Source: an uncultured Shewanella sp. (GTDB lineage Bacteria > Pseudomonadota > Gammaproteobacteria > Enterobacterales > Shewanellaceae). Taken from it: a stretch of DNA of 64,000 bases. This document shows positions 52,686 to 62,835 of the stretch, piece by piece (position 1 is the first letter of the stretch; every line of letters starts with the position of its first letter). Under the pieces are notes generated by a model that ran no database searches, was not told the origin of the DNA, and was given only the letters and a program-made list of their open reading frames with translations. Position numbers and translations under genes: made by a program. The stretch covers positions 248,001 through 312,000 of the forward strand of contig NZ_CANMUW010000002.1 of NCBI RefSeq assembly GCF_947501225.1, read 5' to 3'.

Positions 52686-52757
52686 TCTACTCGCTCACTC
52701 TCATACAACTGTGATTATTCCATTTTCATCTTTTTTACTGTGATTCATTTGTCTGAC

Positions 52758-53978
52758 TTACACTCTGACCTGACTAAGCAGCTGGCCTAAGGCACTGACA
52801 AGCCTGCCTATCTCATCACGTGTATGTGATGCCGTAATGGTTATCCGCAGTCGGGCGCTGCCCTTAGGCACCGTCGGTGGACGTATCGCGCCTACCCAGA
52901 TCCCTGCCTGCTTTAACTGACGGGCAATCGACACCGTTTTATCGACGTCACCTATGATCAGCGGTTGAATGGGTGTCACCGACTCAGTCAGCTTGATACT
53001 TGCCAGCGAGCAGCTCCGTTTAAAGTATTCGATGTTATCCGCAAGGGCCTTTGCACGACTATCAGAGCCCCGGCTCAACTCTACCGCCGCCAACGCGACA
53101 CAGGCATTAGCGGGAGACAGCGCCGTCGAATAGATATAGTCTCTGGCATTAGACACTAAGAAGTCGATTAACGCCTGACTGCCCAGAATCGCAGCCCCCT
53201 GGCACCCCAGTGCCTTACCGAAGGTCACCACCTGCACATCGGCAAGCTCGGCGCTGGCAGGAACATAATTGCCAAGAGCGGCCTGAATACCAAAACCATG
53301 GGCATCATCGACAATCAACCAAGTATTATTGCGCTTGCAGGAGCTTGATAGCGCCTCGAGCGGCGCCATATCACCATCCATGCTGAATATGCTCTCGGTG
53401 ATAACGGCCTGGGGAGCGTATTTAGCGATTAATCGATCGGCGCTTTCAATATCGTTATGCAAAAAACGTTTAAATGTCGCTTTGCTGTCGCTCAAGCCGT
53501 CGATAATCGAAGCATGGATAAGCTTATCGGCAATCACGGTATCGCCGTGACCAAACAAAGTTTTCATCAATGCCGAATTGGCACTGAAGCCGGAGCAGAA
53601 CAGCAGCCCAGCCTCATGTCCTGTTACCTGGCAAAGCGCCTTTTCTAACAGGGCATGGGCATCGCTGTAGCCCGTGACCAGAGGTGATGAGCCACTTCCG
53701 ACGCCATATTTCCGGGCTCCGGCATTTAATGACTCGAGAAGCTGTGGTGCACGAGATAGCCCAAGATAATCATTGCTGCTGAAGTTAAGGTATTGCCGGC
53801 CATTCAGGGAAAAATCAGCCCCTCCCCCTTCAAGGGGAGATAAGGCTTGCCTGCACCGCAACAGGCCGGCATCGTTAAGCTCAGCCTGTCGTGTCGCAAT
53901 CTTTTCGGACAGCGAGTGCTTTTGGGGTTCTTGTTCGGCACCAACAGTTGAGACAGTCACTTCAGCCCTTATGTTCAA
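52758..53978 (-). CDS. bioF: BioF, 8-amino-7-oxononanoate synthase
   Basis: This 406-residue PLP enzyme condenses pimeloyl-ACP/CoA with alanine. Signatures are FSSNDYLGLSRAPQL, GSGSSPLVTGYSDAHALLE, DDAHGFGIQAALG and the PLP-lysine region VVTFGKALGCQGAAILG. The N terminus carries about 20 residues before the usual start (MNIRAEVTVSTVGAEQEPQKHSLSEKIATRQ), so a start nearer the family's typical opening is possible. It follows bioB by 5 bp. Confidence 0.94.
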   Translation of the reverse strand: MNIRAEVTVSTVGAEQEPQKHSLSEKIATRQAELNDAGLLRCRQALSPLEGGGADFSLNGRQYLNFSSNDYLGLSRAPQLLESLNAGARKYGVGSGSSPLVTGYSDAHALLEKALCQVTGHEAGLLFCSGFSANSALMKTLFGHGDTVIADKLIHASIIDGLSDSKATFKRFLHNDIESADRLIAKYAPQAVITESIFSMDGDMAPLEALSSSCKRNNTWLIVDDAHGFGIQAALGNYVPASAELADVQVVTFGKALGCQGAAILGSQALIDFLVSNARDYIYSTALSPANACVALAAVELSRGSDSRAKALADNIEYFKRSCSLASIKLTESVTPIQPLIIGDVDKTVSIARQLKQAGIWVGAIRPPTVPKGSARLRITITASHTRDEIGRLVSALGQLLSQVRV

Positions 53979-53983
53979 CTAAC

Positions 53984-55048
53984 TCAGAGTGCGCCGGCAT
54001 CGTAAAATGCACCGCTTTGTTTATCTTTAATGGCATTGGCCTTAGCACTCGCCTTAGCCATCACCTCTTTATCATCCTCAACGGTGGCGTACTTGCCCTG
54101 CTCAGGGTGCAGACCCAGACGCTTAAACAGGGTCATATCTTCGTTCTCCTCCGGGTTATTGGTGGTGAGTAGCTTACAGCCATAGAAGATAGAGTTGGCA
54201 CCGGCGAAGAAGCACATGGCTTGCATCTCATCGGTCATCTTCTCACGACCCGCCGACAGGCGAACTCGGGAGAGAGGCATAATGATTCGGGCCACGGCGA
54301 TGGTGCGAACAAACTCGAGCGGGTCGAGATCGTCTAAGTTCTCAAATGGTGTCCCGGCCACCTTTACTAACATATTGATAGGCACTGAATCGGGGTGCTG
54401 CTCCATATTGGCCAGTTGCTGCAACAGACCTGCGCGATCTGTAGCCTGCTCTCCCATGCCCACGATCCCGCCGGAGCAGACCTTCATGCCTGCGGCGCGA
54501 ACATTGGAGAGGGTATCCAGCCTGTCCTGATAGGTACGGGTAGTGATGATGTCGCCGTAATACTCGGGCGAAGTATCCAGGTTATGGTTATAGTAATCGA
54601 GTCCGGCCTCGGCCAACTCTTCCGCCTGACTACCGGTCAGCATGCCCAGTGTCATACAGGTCTCCATCCCCATCGCCTTCACTTCACTCACCATATCTTT
54701 AAGATATGGCATATCACGTGCGTTAGGGTTTCGCCAGGCGGCGCCCATACAGAAACGTGAAGCGCCGGCGGCTTTGGCGCTACGGGCCTCGGTCAGCACC
54801 TTCTCGATCTCAATCAGGCGTTCTTTCTCCAGACCTGTATCGTATCGGGCACTTTGCGGACAGTACTTACAATCTTCCGGGCAAGCACCGGTTTTAATCG
54901 ATAACAGTCGGCTGATCTGAACTTCGTTGGGATCGAAAACCTGACGATGCAATGAATGCGCCCTGAACAGGAGGTCATTCATAGGTAAAGCAAAGAGTGC
55001 TTCAATTTCATCACGCGTCCAGTCGTGGCGCAGCTGTATATCAGACAT
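53984..55048 (-). CDS. bioB: BioB, biotin synthase
   Basis: This 354-residue radical-SAM enzyme inserts sulfur into dethiobiotin. The [4Fe-4S] motif CPEDCKYC (C56, C60, C63) follows [34 protein letters not shown] and [10 protein letters not shown], and the Arg/Asn region for the [2Fe-2S] cluster, are all conserved. It leads the operon bioB-F-C-D on the minus strand, divergent from bioA, with a BirA operator in between. Confidence 0.97.
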   Translation of the reverse strand: MSDIQLRHDWTRDEIEALFALPMNDLLFRAHSLHRQVFDPNEVQISRLLSIKTGACPEDCKYCPQSARYDTGLEKERLIEIEKVLTEARSAKAAGASRFCMGAAWRNPNARDMPYLKDMVSEVKAMGMETCMTLGMLTGSQAEELAEAGLDYYNHNLDTSPEYYGDIITTRTYQDRLDTLSNVRAAGMKVCSGGIVGMGEQATDRAGLLQQLANMEQHPDSVPINMLVKVAGTPFENLDDLDPLEFVRTIAVARIIMPLSRVRLSAGREKMTDEMQAMCFFAGANSIFYGCKLLTTNNPEENEDMTLFKRLGLHPEQGKYATVEDDKEVMAKASAKANAIKDKQSGAFYDAGAL

Positions 55049-55111
55049 TTAACTTACCCTTATTACTCAATATCTCTTTTTATGTTGCTTAGGATACCCG
55101 TAGGTCGTAAT

Positions 55112-55144
55112 CTGTCAACGCCAACCAGATAAACAGGTTTACTA
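55112..55144. promoter_or_regulatory. BirA operator between bioB and bioA
   Basis: CTGTCAACG-N15-GGTTTACTA matches the BirA consensus TTGTAAACC-N15-GGTTTACAA at 14 of 18 positions, with 15-bp spacing. It lies in the 107-bp region between the divergent bioB and bioA starts, exactly where BirA binds in E. coli. Both operons should be repressed by holo-BirA when biotin is high. birA itself is outside the window. Confidence 0.8.
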
Positions 55145-55155
55145 ACGGTTAAAAT

Positions 55156-56523
55156 ATGAACAAGAATAACGTATCAAAAAATCACGCTGAAACCGCATCT
55201 ATCGACTTTGAATTTGATAAACAACATATCTGGCACCCCTATACCTCGATGACCCAAGCGCTGCCGACTTTCGGCGTCGTCTCGGCTCAGGGCTGTGAGC
55301 TCACACTTGACGACGGCAAGGTTCTGGTCGACGGCACCAGCTCATGGTGGGCCTGTGTACATGGATACAGTCACCCTGCCATTCTCGATACGATGCAGCA
55401 TCAACTCTCTATCCTGAGCCATGTGATGTTCGGTGGGATCACCCACAGCCCCGCAGTGGAGCTATCTAAGAAGCTGGTCGGGATAACCAGTTCGAACCTG
55501 ACAAAGGTCTTCCTGGCCGACTCGGGCTCTATCGCCGTTGAGGTCGCCCTTAAGATGGCGCTGCAGTATTGGCAGGGGCGGAATCAGAGTCAGAAGCAAC
55601 GTATCCTCACGGTTAAGTGTGGCTACCACGGCGATACCTTCGCCGCCATGAGTGTCTGTGATCCCGAAGGCGGCATGCATACTATGTTTGGTGACAGCGT
55701 TACCCAACATGAATTTGTCTCGGCCCCCCAGAGCAGGTTTGACGAGCCGCTGTTGACTCATGATCTCGATGAGATGCGCGCCAAGCTCATCAATCACCAC
55801 GATGAAATCGCCGCCGTGATAATAGAACCTATTCTTCAGGGTGCGGGCGGCATGCGCTTCTACAGCCCCGAGTATCTTATCGGCCTGCGCAAACTCTGTG
55901 ATGAGTTCAATGTCCTGCTCATTCTCGATGAAATTGCCACCGGCTTTGGCCGCACCGGGAAACTGTTCGCCTACGAGCATGCCACTACCGGTGAAGCGCA
56001 CGTAGAAGCCGATATTCTCTGCTTGGGTAAGGCCCTGACCGGAGGCTATATCTCACTGGCTGCGACCATGTGTAGTGATGAGGTCGCACAGGGGATCAGC
56101 GACTCCCCTGCCGGCGTGTTTATGCACGGTCCTACCTTTATGGGTAATCCGCTGGCCTGCGCCGCCGCCTGTGCCAGCCTGGATCTTCTGGCTACAGGGG
56201 ATTGGCAGGAGCAGGTCAGACACATAGAGCGCCAGATGAAGATAGAGCTTAAGGACGCCATCGATTATCAGGAGGTCAAAGATGTGCGGGTGCTTGGTGC
56301 TATCGGCGTCATCGAAATGAACTCGACGGTCAATACAGCAGAGCTTCAGCAGGCATTTGTCGACCTGGGTGTTTGGATCAGGCCCTTTTCTAACCTCATC
56401 TATATCATGCCCCCCTATCTCATCACCTCGGCTCAGCTCACCAAGCTCACATCGGCGATGAAACGTGTTGCCAAAGGGATAACCGGTGGCAATAAGGAGA
56501 CCGGCTTTATCAGTCATGGTTAA
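55156..56523 (+). CDS. bioA: BioA, adenosylmethionine-8-amino-7-oxononanoate aminotransferase
   Basis: This 455-residue PLP aminotransferase converts KAPA to DAPA using S-adenosylmethionine as amino donor. Signatures are HIWHPYTSMTQALP at the N terminus, DGTSSWWACVHGYSHP, VFLADSGSIAVEVALKMA, YHGDTFAAMSVCDPEGGMH, VIIEPILQGAGGM, LILDEIATGFGRTG and the PLP lysine in CLGKALTGGY (K292). The length and order match E. coli BioA. It is divergent from bioBFCD. Confidence 0.96.
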   Translation: MNKNNVSKNHAETASIDFEFDKQHIWHPYTSMTQALPTFGVVSAQGCELTLDDGKVLVDGTSSWWACVHGYSHPAILDTMQHQLSILSHVMFGGITHSPAVELSKKLVGITSSNLTKVFLADSGSIAVEVALKMALQYWQGRNQSQKQRILTVKCGYHGDTFAAMSVCDPEGGMHTMFGDSVTQHEFVSAPQSRFDEPLLTHDLDEMRAKLINHHDEIAAVIIEPILQGAGGMRFYSPEYLIGLRKLCDEFNVLLILDEIATGFGRTGKLFAYEHATTGEAHVEADILCLGKALTGGYISLAATMCSDEVAQGISDSPAGVFMHGPTFMGNPLACAAACASLDLLATGDWQEQVRHIERQMKIELKDAIDYQEVKDVRVLGAIGVIEMNSTVNTAELQQAFVDLGVWIRPFSNLIYIMPPYLITSAQLTKLTSAMKRVAKGITGGNKETGFISHG

Positions 56524-57022
56524 GGATTCACCGGTAACTGCTTAGCCGGGCTCTCATTGAGGCCCGGCAGTTTAAATACCGACGGCAGGCTGCAAACCGG
56601 AGTTAGCAAGCTTATCGGGACTGAGTTGCCACTAATGCTTCCGCCACTGCGCCCAATCAGATGCCTCCCCTGCCGCAAACATGTATCTTGCTGTGTTATA
56701 TCACCTATAGCCAGAACAGTCCTCTGCATCGCCGCGCTATACATTTCGTTAACAGAATTCAACCAACTGTAGAAAAGCCCAACCCAGGTCACAAAAGTAG
56801 CTGGCTAAACCAATATTTTGTGCATAAGCACAAAAACCTCCCGAATAAAAAGATAAATTCCGTGAGCTGACACGAAGCCAGATTGTACATATCACAGGAT
56901 AATAGCGTCAGCCTGAAATACCTTAGGGAAAAGCGCCTGTATTGCTCCTGAGTTAATACGCTGCTTCCTCTACATCATGGCCAATAGAACATAACTAATA
57001 ATACCCAATACAGGGACACCCT
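56524..57022. other. About 0.5-kb region between bioA and the permease gene
   Basis: It contains a 7-bp GC stem (GCCGGGC / GCCCGGC, 56545-56568) just after bioA, which may be its terminator. The rest is noncoding and presumably carries the promoter of the glycerate/gluconate genes. No operator was identified. Confidence 0.45.
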
Positions 57023-58381
57023 ATGAGCCAAGTCATCATATTGCTGGCAGTGATTCTTTTCATTGTCATCGCTACTTCAAAATTCAAACTACATCCGTTT
57101 CTCACCTTAATCCTCGCATCCTTTTTGACCGCCTTTGCCTACGGTCTGCCGAGCGCAAGCATAGCCAAAACCATCACCTCAGGTTTCGGCGGCATCCTGG
57201 GTTATATCGGTCTGGTTATCGTACTGGGTACGATCATCGGCACCATACTGGAAAAGAGCGGCGCCGCCATCACCATGGCTGATGTGGTGATAAAGGTGCT
57301 GGGAAAACGATTCCCGACACTCACCATGTCTATCATCGGCTACCTGGTCTCTATCCCGGTATTTTGCGACTCAGGCTTTGTCATTCTTAACTCGCTTAAA
57401 CAGTCGATGGCAAACCGCATGCAGATATCGAGCGTCTCCATGAGCGTCGCACTGGCAACCGGTCTATACGCAACCCACACATTTGTGCCGCCGACACCCG
57501 GACCCATTGCAGCCGCGGGTAACTTAGGACTTGAATCTAATCTGGGTCTGGTTATCTTCGTCGGTATCTTTGTCGCGGCCACTGCGGCCCTGGCCGGAAC
57601 GCTCTGGGCAAACCGATTCGCCAATACAGAACCTGATGGTGAAGGAGCTGAGGAGCTCAAGAGTAGCGTCGAAGACTTTGAGAAACTGAAAGACACCTAC
57701 GGTGTACTACCCAGTGCCAAGCGCGCCTTCGCCCCGATATTCGTGCCAATTCTTTTAATCTGCCTGGGGTCAATCGCTAACTTCCCTACCTCTCCGTTAG
57801 GTGATGGCTTACTGTTCGAGTTGCTGGCTTTCCTGGGTCAACCTGTTAACGCCCTTATGATAGGTCTGTTACTGTCGCTTTCACTGCTTAAGAGCAATGA
57901 TAAAATCAAAGAGTTCAGCGAGCGTATCAGCCAGGGACTTGTCGTTGCCGCACCAATCCTGTTGATCACAGGTGCCGGTGGTGCATTTGGTGCTGTCCTT
58001 AAGGCTACGGATATCGGTACCTTCCTGGGCACCTCGTTGTCGGCGTTAGGCATAGGTATCTTTATGCCATTTATCGTGGCTGCGGCACTGAAATCTGCTC
58101 AGGGCTCGTCGACCGTTGCACTGGTTGCAACCTCTGCGCTTGTCGCACCTATGTTAGGTGACATCGGCCTTGCCAGCGATATGGGACGAGTACTGACAGT
58201 GATGGCTATCGGCGCGGGCGCGATGACGGTATCTCACGCCAACGACAGCTTCTTCTGGGTTGTGACGCAGTTCAGCCGCATGAGTGTGAAGCAGGCGTAC
58301 AAGGCACAAACCATGGCAACACTCATTCAGGGGCTGACGGCCATAACATTAGTGTATATTCTAAGCTTAATACTCCTGTAA
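57023..58381 (+). CDS. GntP-family permease, probable glycerate transporter
   Basis: This 452-residue inner-membrane permease of the GntP family opens VIILLAVILFIVIATSKFKLHPFLTLILASFLTAFAYGLP and carries GLVIVLGTIIGTILEKSGAAITMADVV, GYLVSIPVFCDSGFVILNSLKQSM and AAALKSAQGSSTVALVATSALVAPM, as expected for gluconate/glycerate-type symporters. Pairing with glycerate kinase 100 bp downstream on the same strand suggests D-glycerate as substrate. There is no nearby dehydratase or gluconate kinase gene. Confidence 0.9.
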   Translation: MSQVIILLAVILFIVIATSKFKLHPFLTLILASFLTAFAYGLPSASIAKTITSGFGGILGYIGLVIVLGTIIGTILEKSGAAITMADVVIKVLGKRFPTLTMSIIGYLVSIPVFCDSGFVILNSLKQSMANRMQISSVSMSVALATGLYATHTFVPPTPGPIAAAGNLGLESNLGLVIFVGIFVAATAALAGTLWANRFANTEPDGEGAEELKSSVEDFEKLKDTYGVLPSAKRAFAPIFVPILLICLGSIANFPTSPLGDGLLFELLAFLGQPVNALMIGLLLSLSLLKSNDKIKEFSERISQGLVVAAPILLITGAGGAFGAVLKATDIGTFLGTSLSALGIGIFMPFIVAAALKSAQGSSTVALVATSALVAPMLGDIGLASDMGRVLTVMAIGAGAMTVSHANDSFFWVVTQFSRMSVKQAYKAQTMATLIQGLTAITLVYILSLILL

Positions 58382-58403
58382 CGCATTTTTAAACCCCAAA
58401 CCT

Positions 58404-58437
58404 GGTTTCTGAATATCGATACCGGTATTCAGAAACC
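58404..58437. terminator. Stem-loop between permease and kinase genes
   Basis: GGTTTCTGAATA and TATTCAGAAACC form a 12-bp perfect stem. There is no T tract, so it may act as an mRNA processing or attenuation element rather than a terminator. Confidence 0.5.
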
Positions 58438-58480
58438 ACTGACATAACAGTCCTTCTTTTCGATATCGATCCACAAGCTC

Positions 58481-59677
58481 TTGATAGGAACGCCCATGAA
58501 AATAGTTATCGCCCCCGATTCGTTTAAAGAGAGCCTGAGTGCGATGGAGGTTGCCATTGAGATTGAACGCGGCTTCAGGTCAGTTATGCCCGACGCCGAA
58601 TTCGTTAAGGTTCCCGTTGCCGATGGCGGTGAGGGAACGGTGCAATCTATGGTCGATGCGACACAGGGCGAGATCATCGAACTCGAGGTCACCGGCCCTC
58701 TCGGCAACAGAGTAAAAGCACACTATGGCATATTAGGAGATGGCATTCTGGGTGATGACAATTCAGATGACGTTTCGTCTCATAAAAAAACAGCCATCAT
58801 AGAGATGGCCTCCGCCTCGGGTCTGCACCATGTCGGCCTTGAACACAGAGATCCACGACTCACCACCAGCTATGGCACCGGAGAGCTTATCTGCGATGCC
58901 CTCAACCGTGGTATTCAACGGATTATAATAGGCCTGGGTGGCAGCGCCACTAACGATGGGGGCGCCGGAATGGCCCAGGCTCTGGGCATCCATCTTCTGG
59001 ACAGTAACAATAAGGTATTAAACGTGGGCGGCGCCGCGCTCAGCCAGCTACACAGCATAGATCTCACCGATCGCCACCCTTTGATTGAACAGTGTGAGTT
59101 CAAGGTCGCCTGCGATGTCAATAACCCGCTGTGCGGAGAAAAGGGGGCCTCCAGTGTATTCGGGCCTCAAAAAGGGGCGACACCCGAAATGATAGTCACT
59201 CTGGATAACGCACTATCACAATATGCCGATGTGATAGCACAGTCGGGTATAAGTGACAGAAGACACAGCCCTGGCGCCGGCGCTGCAGGCGGTATGGGGC
59301 TAGGTGTGATGGCATTTCTTAATGCGTCACTCAGACCCGGCATAGATATCGTCATGCAGACCGTCAGTCTGAATGAGAAACTCCAGGGCGCCGACTTAGT
59401 GATAACAGGTGAAGGACGACTCGACAGCCAAACCCTGCACGGTAAGACCCCTATGGGGGTTACCCGCCTCGCCAATAAGCAAGGCATTCCGGTCATCGCC
59501 ATCGCCGGTTGCGTCAGTGATGATGCCAATGTGCTGCTGGAGCATGGAATGAAGGCGATTTTCTCCGTCACGCCCAGAGCCATGCCTATAGAGGATCTGC
59601 TGGCCAGCGCCAAACATAACCTCTACACAACGGCTCAAAATATTGCGGCCCTGTATGCCATGAATTTGTCAGATTAA
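58481..59677 (+). CDS. garK: Glycerate kinase (GarK/GlxK family)
   Basis: This 398-residue kinase phosphorylates D-glycerate, in the GarK family to 2-phosphoglycerate. Signatures are MKIVIAPDSFKESLSAMEVA, VPVADGGEGTVQSMVDAT, GLGGSATNDGGAGMAQALG, DVNNPLCGEKGASSVFGPQKGA, and the C-terminal GEGRLDSQTLHGKTPMGVTRLANKQ. It is about 15 residues longer than E. coli GarK because of a degenerate repeat (YGILGDGILGDDNSDD). The start at 58496 (ATGAAAATAGTTATC) fits the family better than the upstream in-frame ATG at 58481. Confidence 0.93.
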   Translation: MIGTPMKIVIAPDSFKESLSAMEVAIEIERGFRSVMPDAEFVKVPVADGGEGTVQSMVDATQGEIIELEVTGPLGNRVKAHYGILGDGILGDDNSDDVSSHKKTAIIEMASASGLHHVGLEHRDPRLTTSYGTGELICDALNRGIQRIIIGLGGSATNDGGAGMAQALGIHLLDSNNKVLNVGGAALSQLHSIDLTDRHPLIEQCEFKVACDVNNPLCGEKGASSVFGPQKGATPEMIVTLDNALSQYADVIAQSGISDRRHSPGAGAAGGMGLGVMAFLNASLRPGIDIVMQTVSLNEKLQGADLVITGEGRLDSQTLHGKTPMGVTRLANKQGIPVIAIAGCVSDDANVLLEHGMKAIFSVTPRAMPIEDLLASAKHNLYTTAQNIAALYAMNLSD

Positions 59678-59687
59678 AATTAAACAT

Positions 59688-59715
59688 GTGGTTTCCTCAA
59701 CATAGAGGAAACCAC
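59688..59715 (+). terminator. Stem-loop after garK
   Basis: GTGGTTTCCTC and GAGGAAACCAC, 11-bp perfect stem with a 6-nt loop, just past the garK stop; a short T-poor tail follows. Confidence 0.55.
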
Positions 59716-59871
59716 TACATAAGTTACATCCTCCAGCAGAAGATGAAATGGATTTCACTTTTCCCCTTGATGCGCTATAAATCATAAAGTAAAGTGACCT
59801 CCCATTTTGGCATTCGGCATTCAATAGATACGTCTATAGAACAAGCACGCTAGGTAAGAGACACACCCCCG

Positions 59872-61524
59872 ATGACAGCAAGACAAGCACAAGCTTCCGA
59901 AGAGGCGTTACTACGTATTTTCACTGTCCCCGAAGCCCCGGGTTCCACCCTGAGCGTCATTGAACAAAACATCTCTGAAAACTTGATGGGATTCCTGCAA
60001 GAGAGCGTCGTGGCGGTCGAAAAGCCGTTAACCGAGATAGAACGCGATTTTCAGGAACATCAGATCCCCATGGCGCCTAAGTTCGTCTCCGATTACGCCG
60101 ATGAGATGATGAAGACCTTAGTCGCGCACTCTGTGCATACCTCCGCTCCCAGCTTTATCGGTCATATGACCTCGGCACTGCCCTATTTTGTACTGCCACT
60201 ATCCAAGATGATGGTGGGACTGAACCAAAACCTGGTAAAAATTGAAACCTCTAAGGCATTCACACCGCTGGAACGTCAGGTTTTAGGCATGATGCACCAC
60301 CTCATCTATGATGAGAGTGACGCTTTCTATAAGAGCTGGATGCACAGTGCAAATGTCTCTCTCGGTGCATTCTGTTCCGGTGGAACAGTAGCCAACATCA
60401 CGGCACTATGGACCGCACGTAACCAACTGTTAAAAGCCGATGGCGACTTTAAGGGGATTGCGACTCAGGGATTGATGAAGGGGCTGCGCCACTATGGATA
60501 CGATGATCTGGCCATTTTAGTTTCAGAGCGTGGCCACTACTCTTTGAGTAAGACGGCCGACCTGCTCGGCATCGGCCGGGAAAACATCATCCAGATCCCC
60601 ACATCCGCCGACAACCGGGTAGATGTGGATAAGATGCGTAACACGGCCCAGGCACTCGAACGCGATAAGATAAAGGTGATGGCGATTGTAGGCGTAGCCG
60701 GCACCACAGAGACAGGTAACATAGACCCCTTAGATAAGCTGGCCACGTTAGCCCAAGAGCTGAACTGTCACTTCCATGTCGATGCGGCCTGGGGCGGCGC
60801 CTCCCTGCTCTCTAAGAAATACCGTCACCTGCTCAAAGGGATCGAGCGCGCCGACTCGGTAACCATAGATGCCCATAAGCAGATGTATGTGCCCATGGGG
60901 GCCGGCATGGTGATATTTAAAGATCCGACCTTTGCCAATGCCATCAAGCATCACGCCGAATACATTCTGCGTAAAGGCTCGAAGGACTTAGGCAGCCAAA
61001 CCCTCGAGGGGTCTCGTCCCGGCATTGCGATGTTAGTCCACGCCTGCTTACAGATCATAGGTCGCGACGGCTATGAGATACTGATCAATAACAGCCTGGA
61101 AAAAGCCCGTTACTTTGCCCAGCTCATCAAGGAGCAGGAGAACTTCGAACTGGTATCTGAACCCGAGCTGTGTCTGCTGACCTACCGATTTGTACCGCAG
61201 GCGGTACAGAAGGCGATGCATGAGGCGAGAGCGAACGGCGATACAGAGAGGTTGTTGCAGTTTAATCATCTGCTCGATGGATTAACTAAGTTTGTACAGA
61301 AGCGGCAACGTGAACAGGGGACCTCTTTCGTCTCCCGTACCCGAATTAATCCTGAAAATGCCTATGGCTCAGATATCGAACTGAAGTCGGTGGTATTTCG
61401 TGTTGTGCTGGCAAACCCTTTGACGACCAATGACATCCTGCAGCAGGTCCTTTCGGAGCAAACCCGGATCGCCTCACGAGATAAAAAGTTCCTGCCTCAG
61501 TTATTAGAGCTGGCAGACAGCTGA
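59872..61524 (+). CDS. panP: PanP-type PLP-dependent aspartate 1-decarboxylase
   Basis: This 550-residue PLP decarboxylase has the group II fold: SNVSLGAFCSGGTVANITALWTARN, IVGVAGTTETGNIDPLD, CHFHVDAAWGGASLLS and the PLP-lysine motif SVTIDAHKQMYVPMGAG (K336). It matches the aspartate 1-decarboxylase PanP, found in Vibrio and Shewanella as a replacement for PanD in making beta-alanine for pantothenate. A glutamate decarboxylase alternative exists but the length and motif pattern favour PanP. It is monocistronic. Confidence 0.9.
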   Translation: MTARQAQASEEALLRIFTVPEAPGSTLSVIEQNISENLMGFLQESVVAVEKPLTEIERDFQEHQIPMAPKFVSDYADEMMKTLVAHSVHTSAPSFIGHMTSALPYFVLPLSKMMVGLNQNLVKIETSKAFTPLERQVLGMMHHLIYDESDAFYKSWMHSANVSLGAFCSGGTVANITALWTARNQLLKADGDFKGIATQGLMKGLRHYGYDDLAILVSERGHYSLSKTADLLGIGRENIIQIPTSADNRVDVDKMRNTAQALERDKIKVMAIVGVAGTTETGNIDPLDKLATLAQELNCHFHVDAAWGGASLLSKKYRHLLKGIERADSVTIDAHKQMYVPMGAGMVIFKDPTFANAIKHHAEYILRKGSKDLGSQTLEGSRPGIAMLVHACLQIIGRDGYEILINNSLEKARYFAQLIKEQENFELVSEPELCLLTYRFVPQAVQKAMHEARANGDTERLLQFNHLLDGLTKFVQKRQREQGTSFVSRTRINPENAYGSDIELKSVVFRVVLANPLTTNDILQQVLSEQTRIASRDKKFLPQLLELADS

Positions 61525-61639
61525 TAGATACAGTAAAGCTGTGTTGATGAGTAACCGGGTTCACCGGCACTAAATCTGGCTAAACGGCCAAAGTTAGTGG
61601 CCGTACTGTTGGGGGGAGTCCCCCCCGACCCAAGAGGCG

Positions 61640-62293
61640 CTACAGCTTTGGCTTCATATGCTGATGCCTGTGTAACTGGTGGGCTGCAAACTCTTCGCTA
61701 TTAATTTTGCCATCGCCATCGAGATCGATATCAGTAAAGGAGGGGGCGTGGCTCATGTTCTTCATCTGCCTCCCCTGCCGCCCCATCTGCTTCATGCGTT
61801 GCGACCTGGCCTCAGTAAACTCTGATTCGACGATGCTTCCGTCTCCGTCGATATCAAAGTCTGCAAAAGCGGGCATATTTTTGCCCATTCCCATACCTCT
61901 TCCCATTCCCTGCCCCATGCCTTTGCCCTGTCTCATCATCTCGCGGCGCGCTTGCATGTTCACATGTTGGCCATTCTCAAGCTCTTCCTTCGTAAGTTTT
62001 CCATCACCATCTTTATCTATCTGCGTAAATGAACACCTGCATGCTTTTCCATGCATCGGACGATTTTCACTGGCTTTCATCGCCATTCGTGCGTTTCGGG
62101 TAGCATCAAACTCCTCGGCGGTTATGAAACCACTGTTATCTCTATCGAAGACAGCAAATGGTATGGGCCCATTTACAGGTAGCTCTTCATGTTGCTCCGC
62201 CTGAATATCCGTGGCCATGACCTTAACAGGTACAATGGCTGCAATAACAGCAGCAATCAAAGCAAGGCGCATCGAGCCTGTGATAATTTCCAT
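61640..62293 (-). CDS. Secreted four-EF-hand calcium-binding protein
   Basis: This 217-residue protein has a signal peptide (MRLALIAAVIAAIVPVKVMA) and four EF-hand loops: DRDNSGFITAEEF, DKDGDGKLTKEEL, DIDGDGSIVESEF and DLDGDGKINSEEF. A Met/Gly/Arg-rich linker (GKGMGQGMGRGMGMGK) separates hands 2 and 3. It probably binds Ca2+ in the periplasm or outside; the role is unknown. The ATG at 62293 follows GGAG and is preferred over the in-frame ATG at 62320. A small hairpin (CGGCCA / TGGCCG) lies at 61584-61604. Confidence 0.82.
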   Translation of the reverse strand: MEIITGSMRLALIAAVIAAIVPVKVMATDIQAEQHEELPVNGPIPFAVFDRDNSGFITAEEFDATRNARMAMKASENRPMHGKACRCSFTQIDKDGDGKLTKEELENGQHVNMQARREMMRQGKGMGQGMGRGMGMGKNMPAFADFDIDGDGSIVESEFTEARSQRMKQMGRQGRQMKNMSHAPSFTDIDLDGDGKINSEEFAAHQLHRHQHMKPKL

Positions 62294-62320
62294 GATGAAT
62301 CTCCATATGAATTTTCGCAA

Positions 62321-62835
62321 TCGGCAGTGTTTGTAAACAAAAAATGTATGTGAGGGGGTCCGCCCACGATTTTTGCAGTGTGGTTTTTTTAATCAACAGG
62401 AATATATCACCCGGTACATGGCGTCATCGTGATACACAACACAAATTTAAGTTAAACGGGATCTTCAGCAAATGCTGAAATAGATAGGCCGGAGAGTATA
62501 ACCATCGGCTGACACTGCACCGAATTTTTAAATTTCATGAAAGTAAGCGCTTGAACTAATCGCTCACTCTCTCAGCAAGAGCTGAGATAAACATACTTTA
62601 AAATTACAGTTCAGGATGTGAAAATCCTCACCAACAACTCCAAAGTTCGTCAACTAACACCCAGAAAATAATAGGCTTTAGTAATTAAAGCTGGTTTTAC
62701 ACTTCGCCTGCATAGAAATAACAAGTTCACACATCACAGATACAGAAGCCGACAATTGTGCAACCAGAAACAGCCAGATAGAATCCACTGCTTTTTTTAT
62801 TTTCACCAGTCAAAACTGTGGGGGCAGAAGACACA
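62321..62835. other. 515-bp intergenic region between divergent genes
   Basis: This AT-rich region separates the EF-hand gene (minus) and the chemoreceptor gene (plus). No ORF, repeat or clear regulatory site was recognised. Confidence 0.4.

Noticed and set aside
56545..56568. Attenuator or riboswitch after bioA
   Set aside because: Only a simple GC stem is present, best seen as a weak bioA terminator. No conserved aptamer motif was found.
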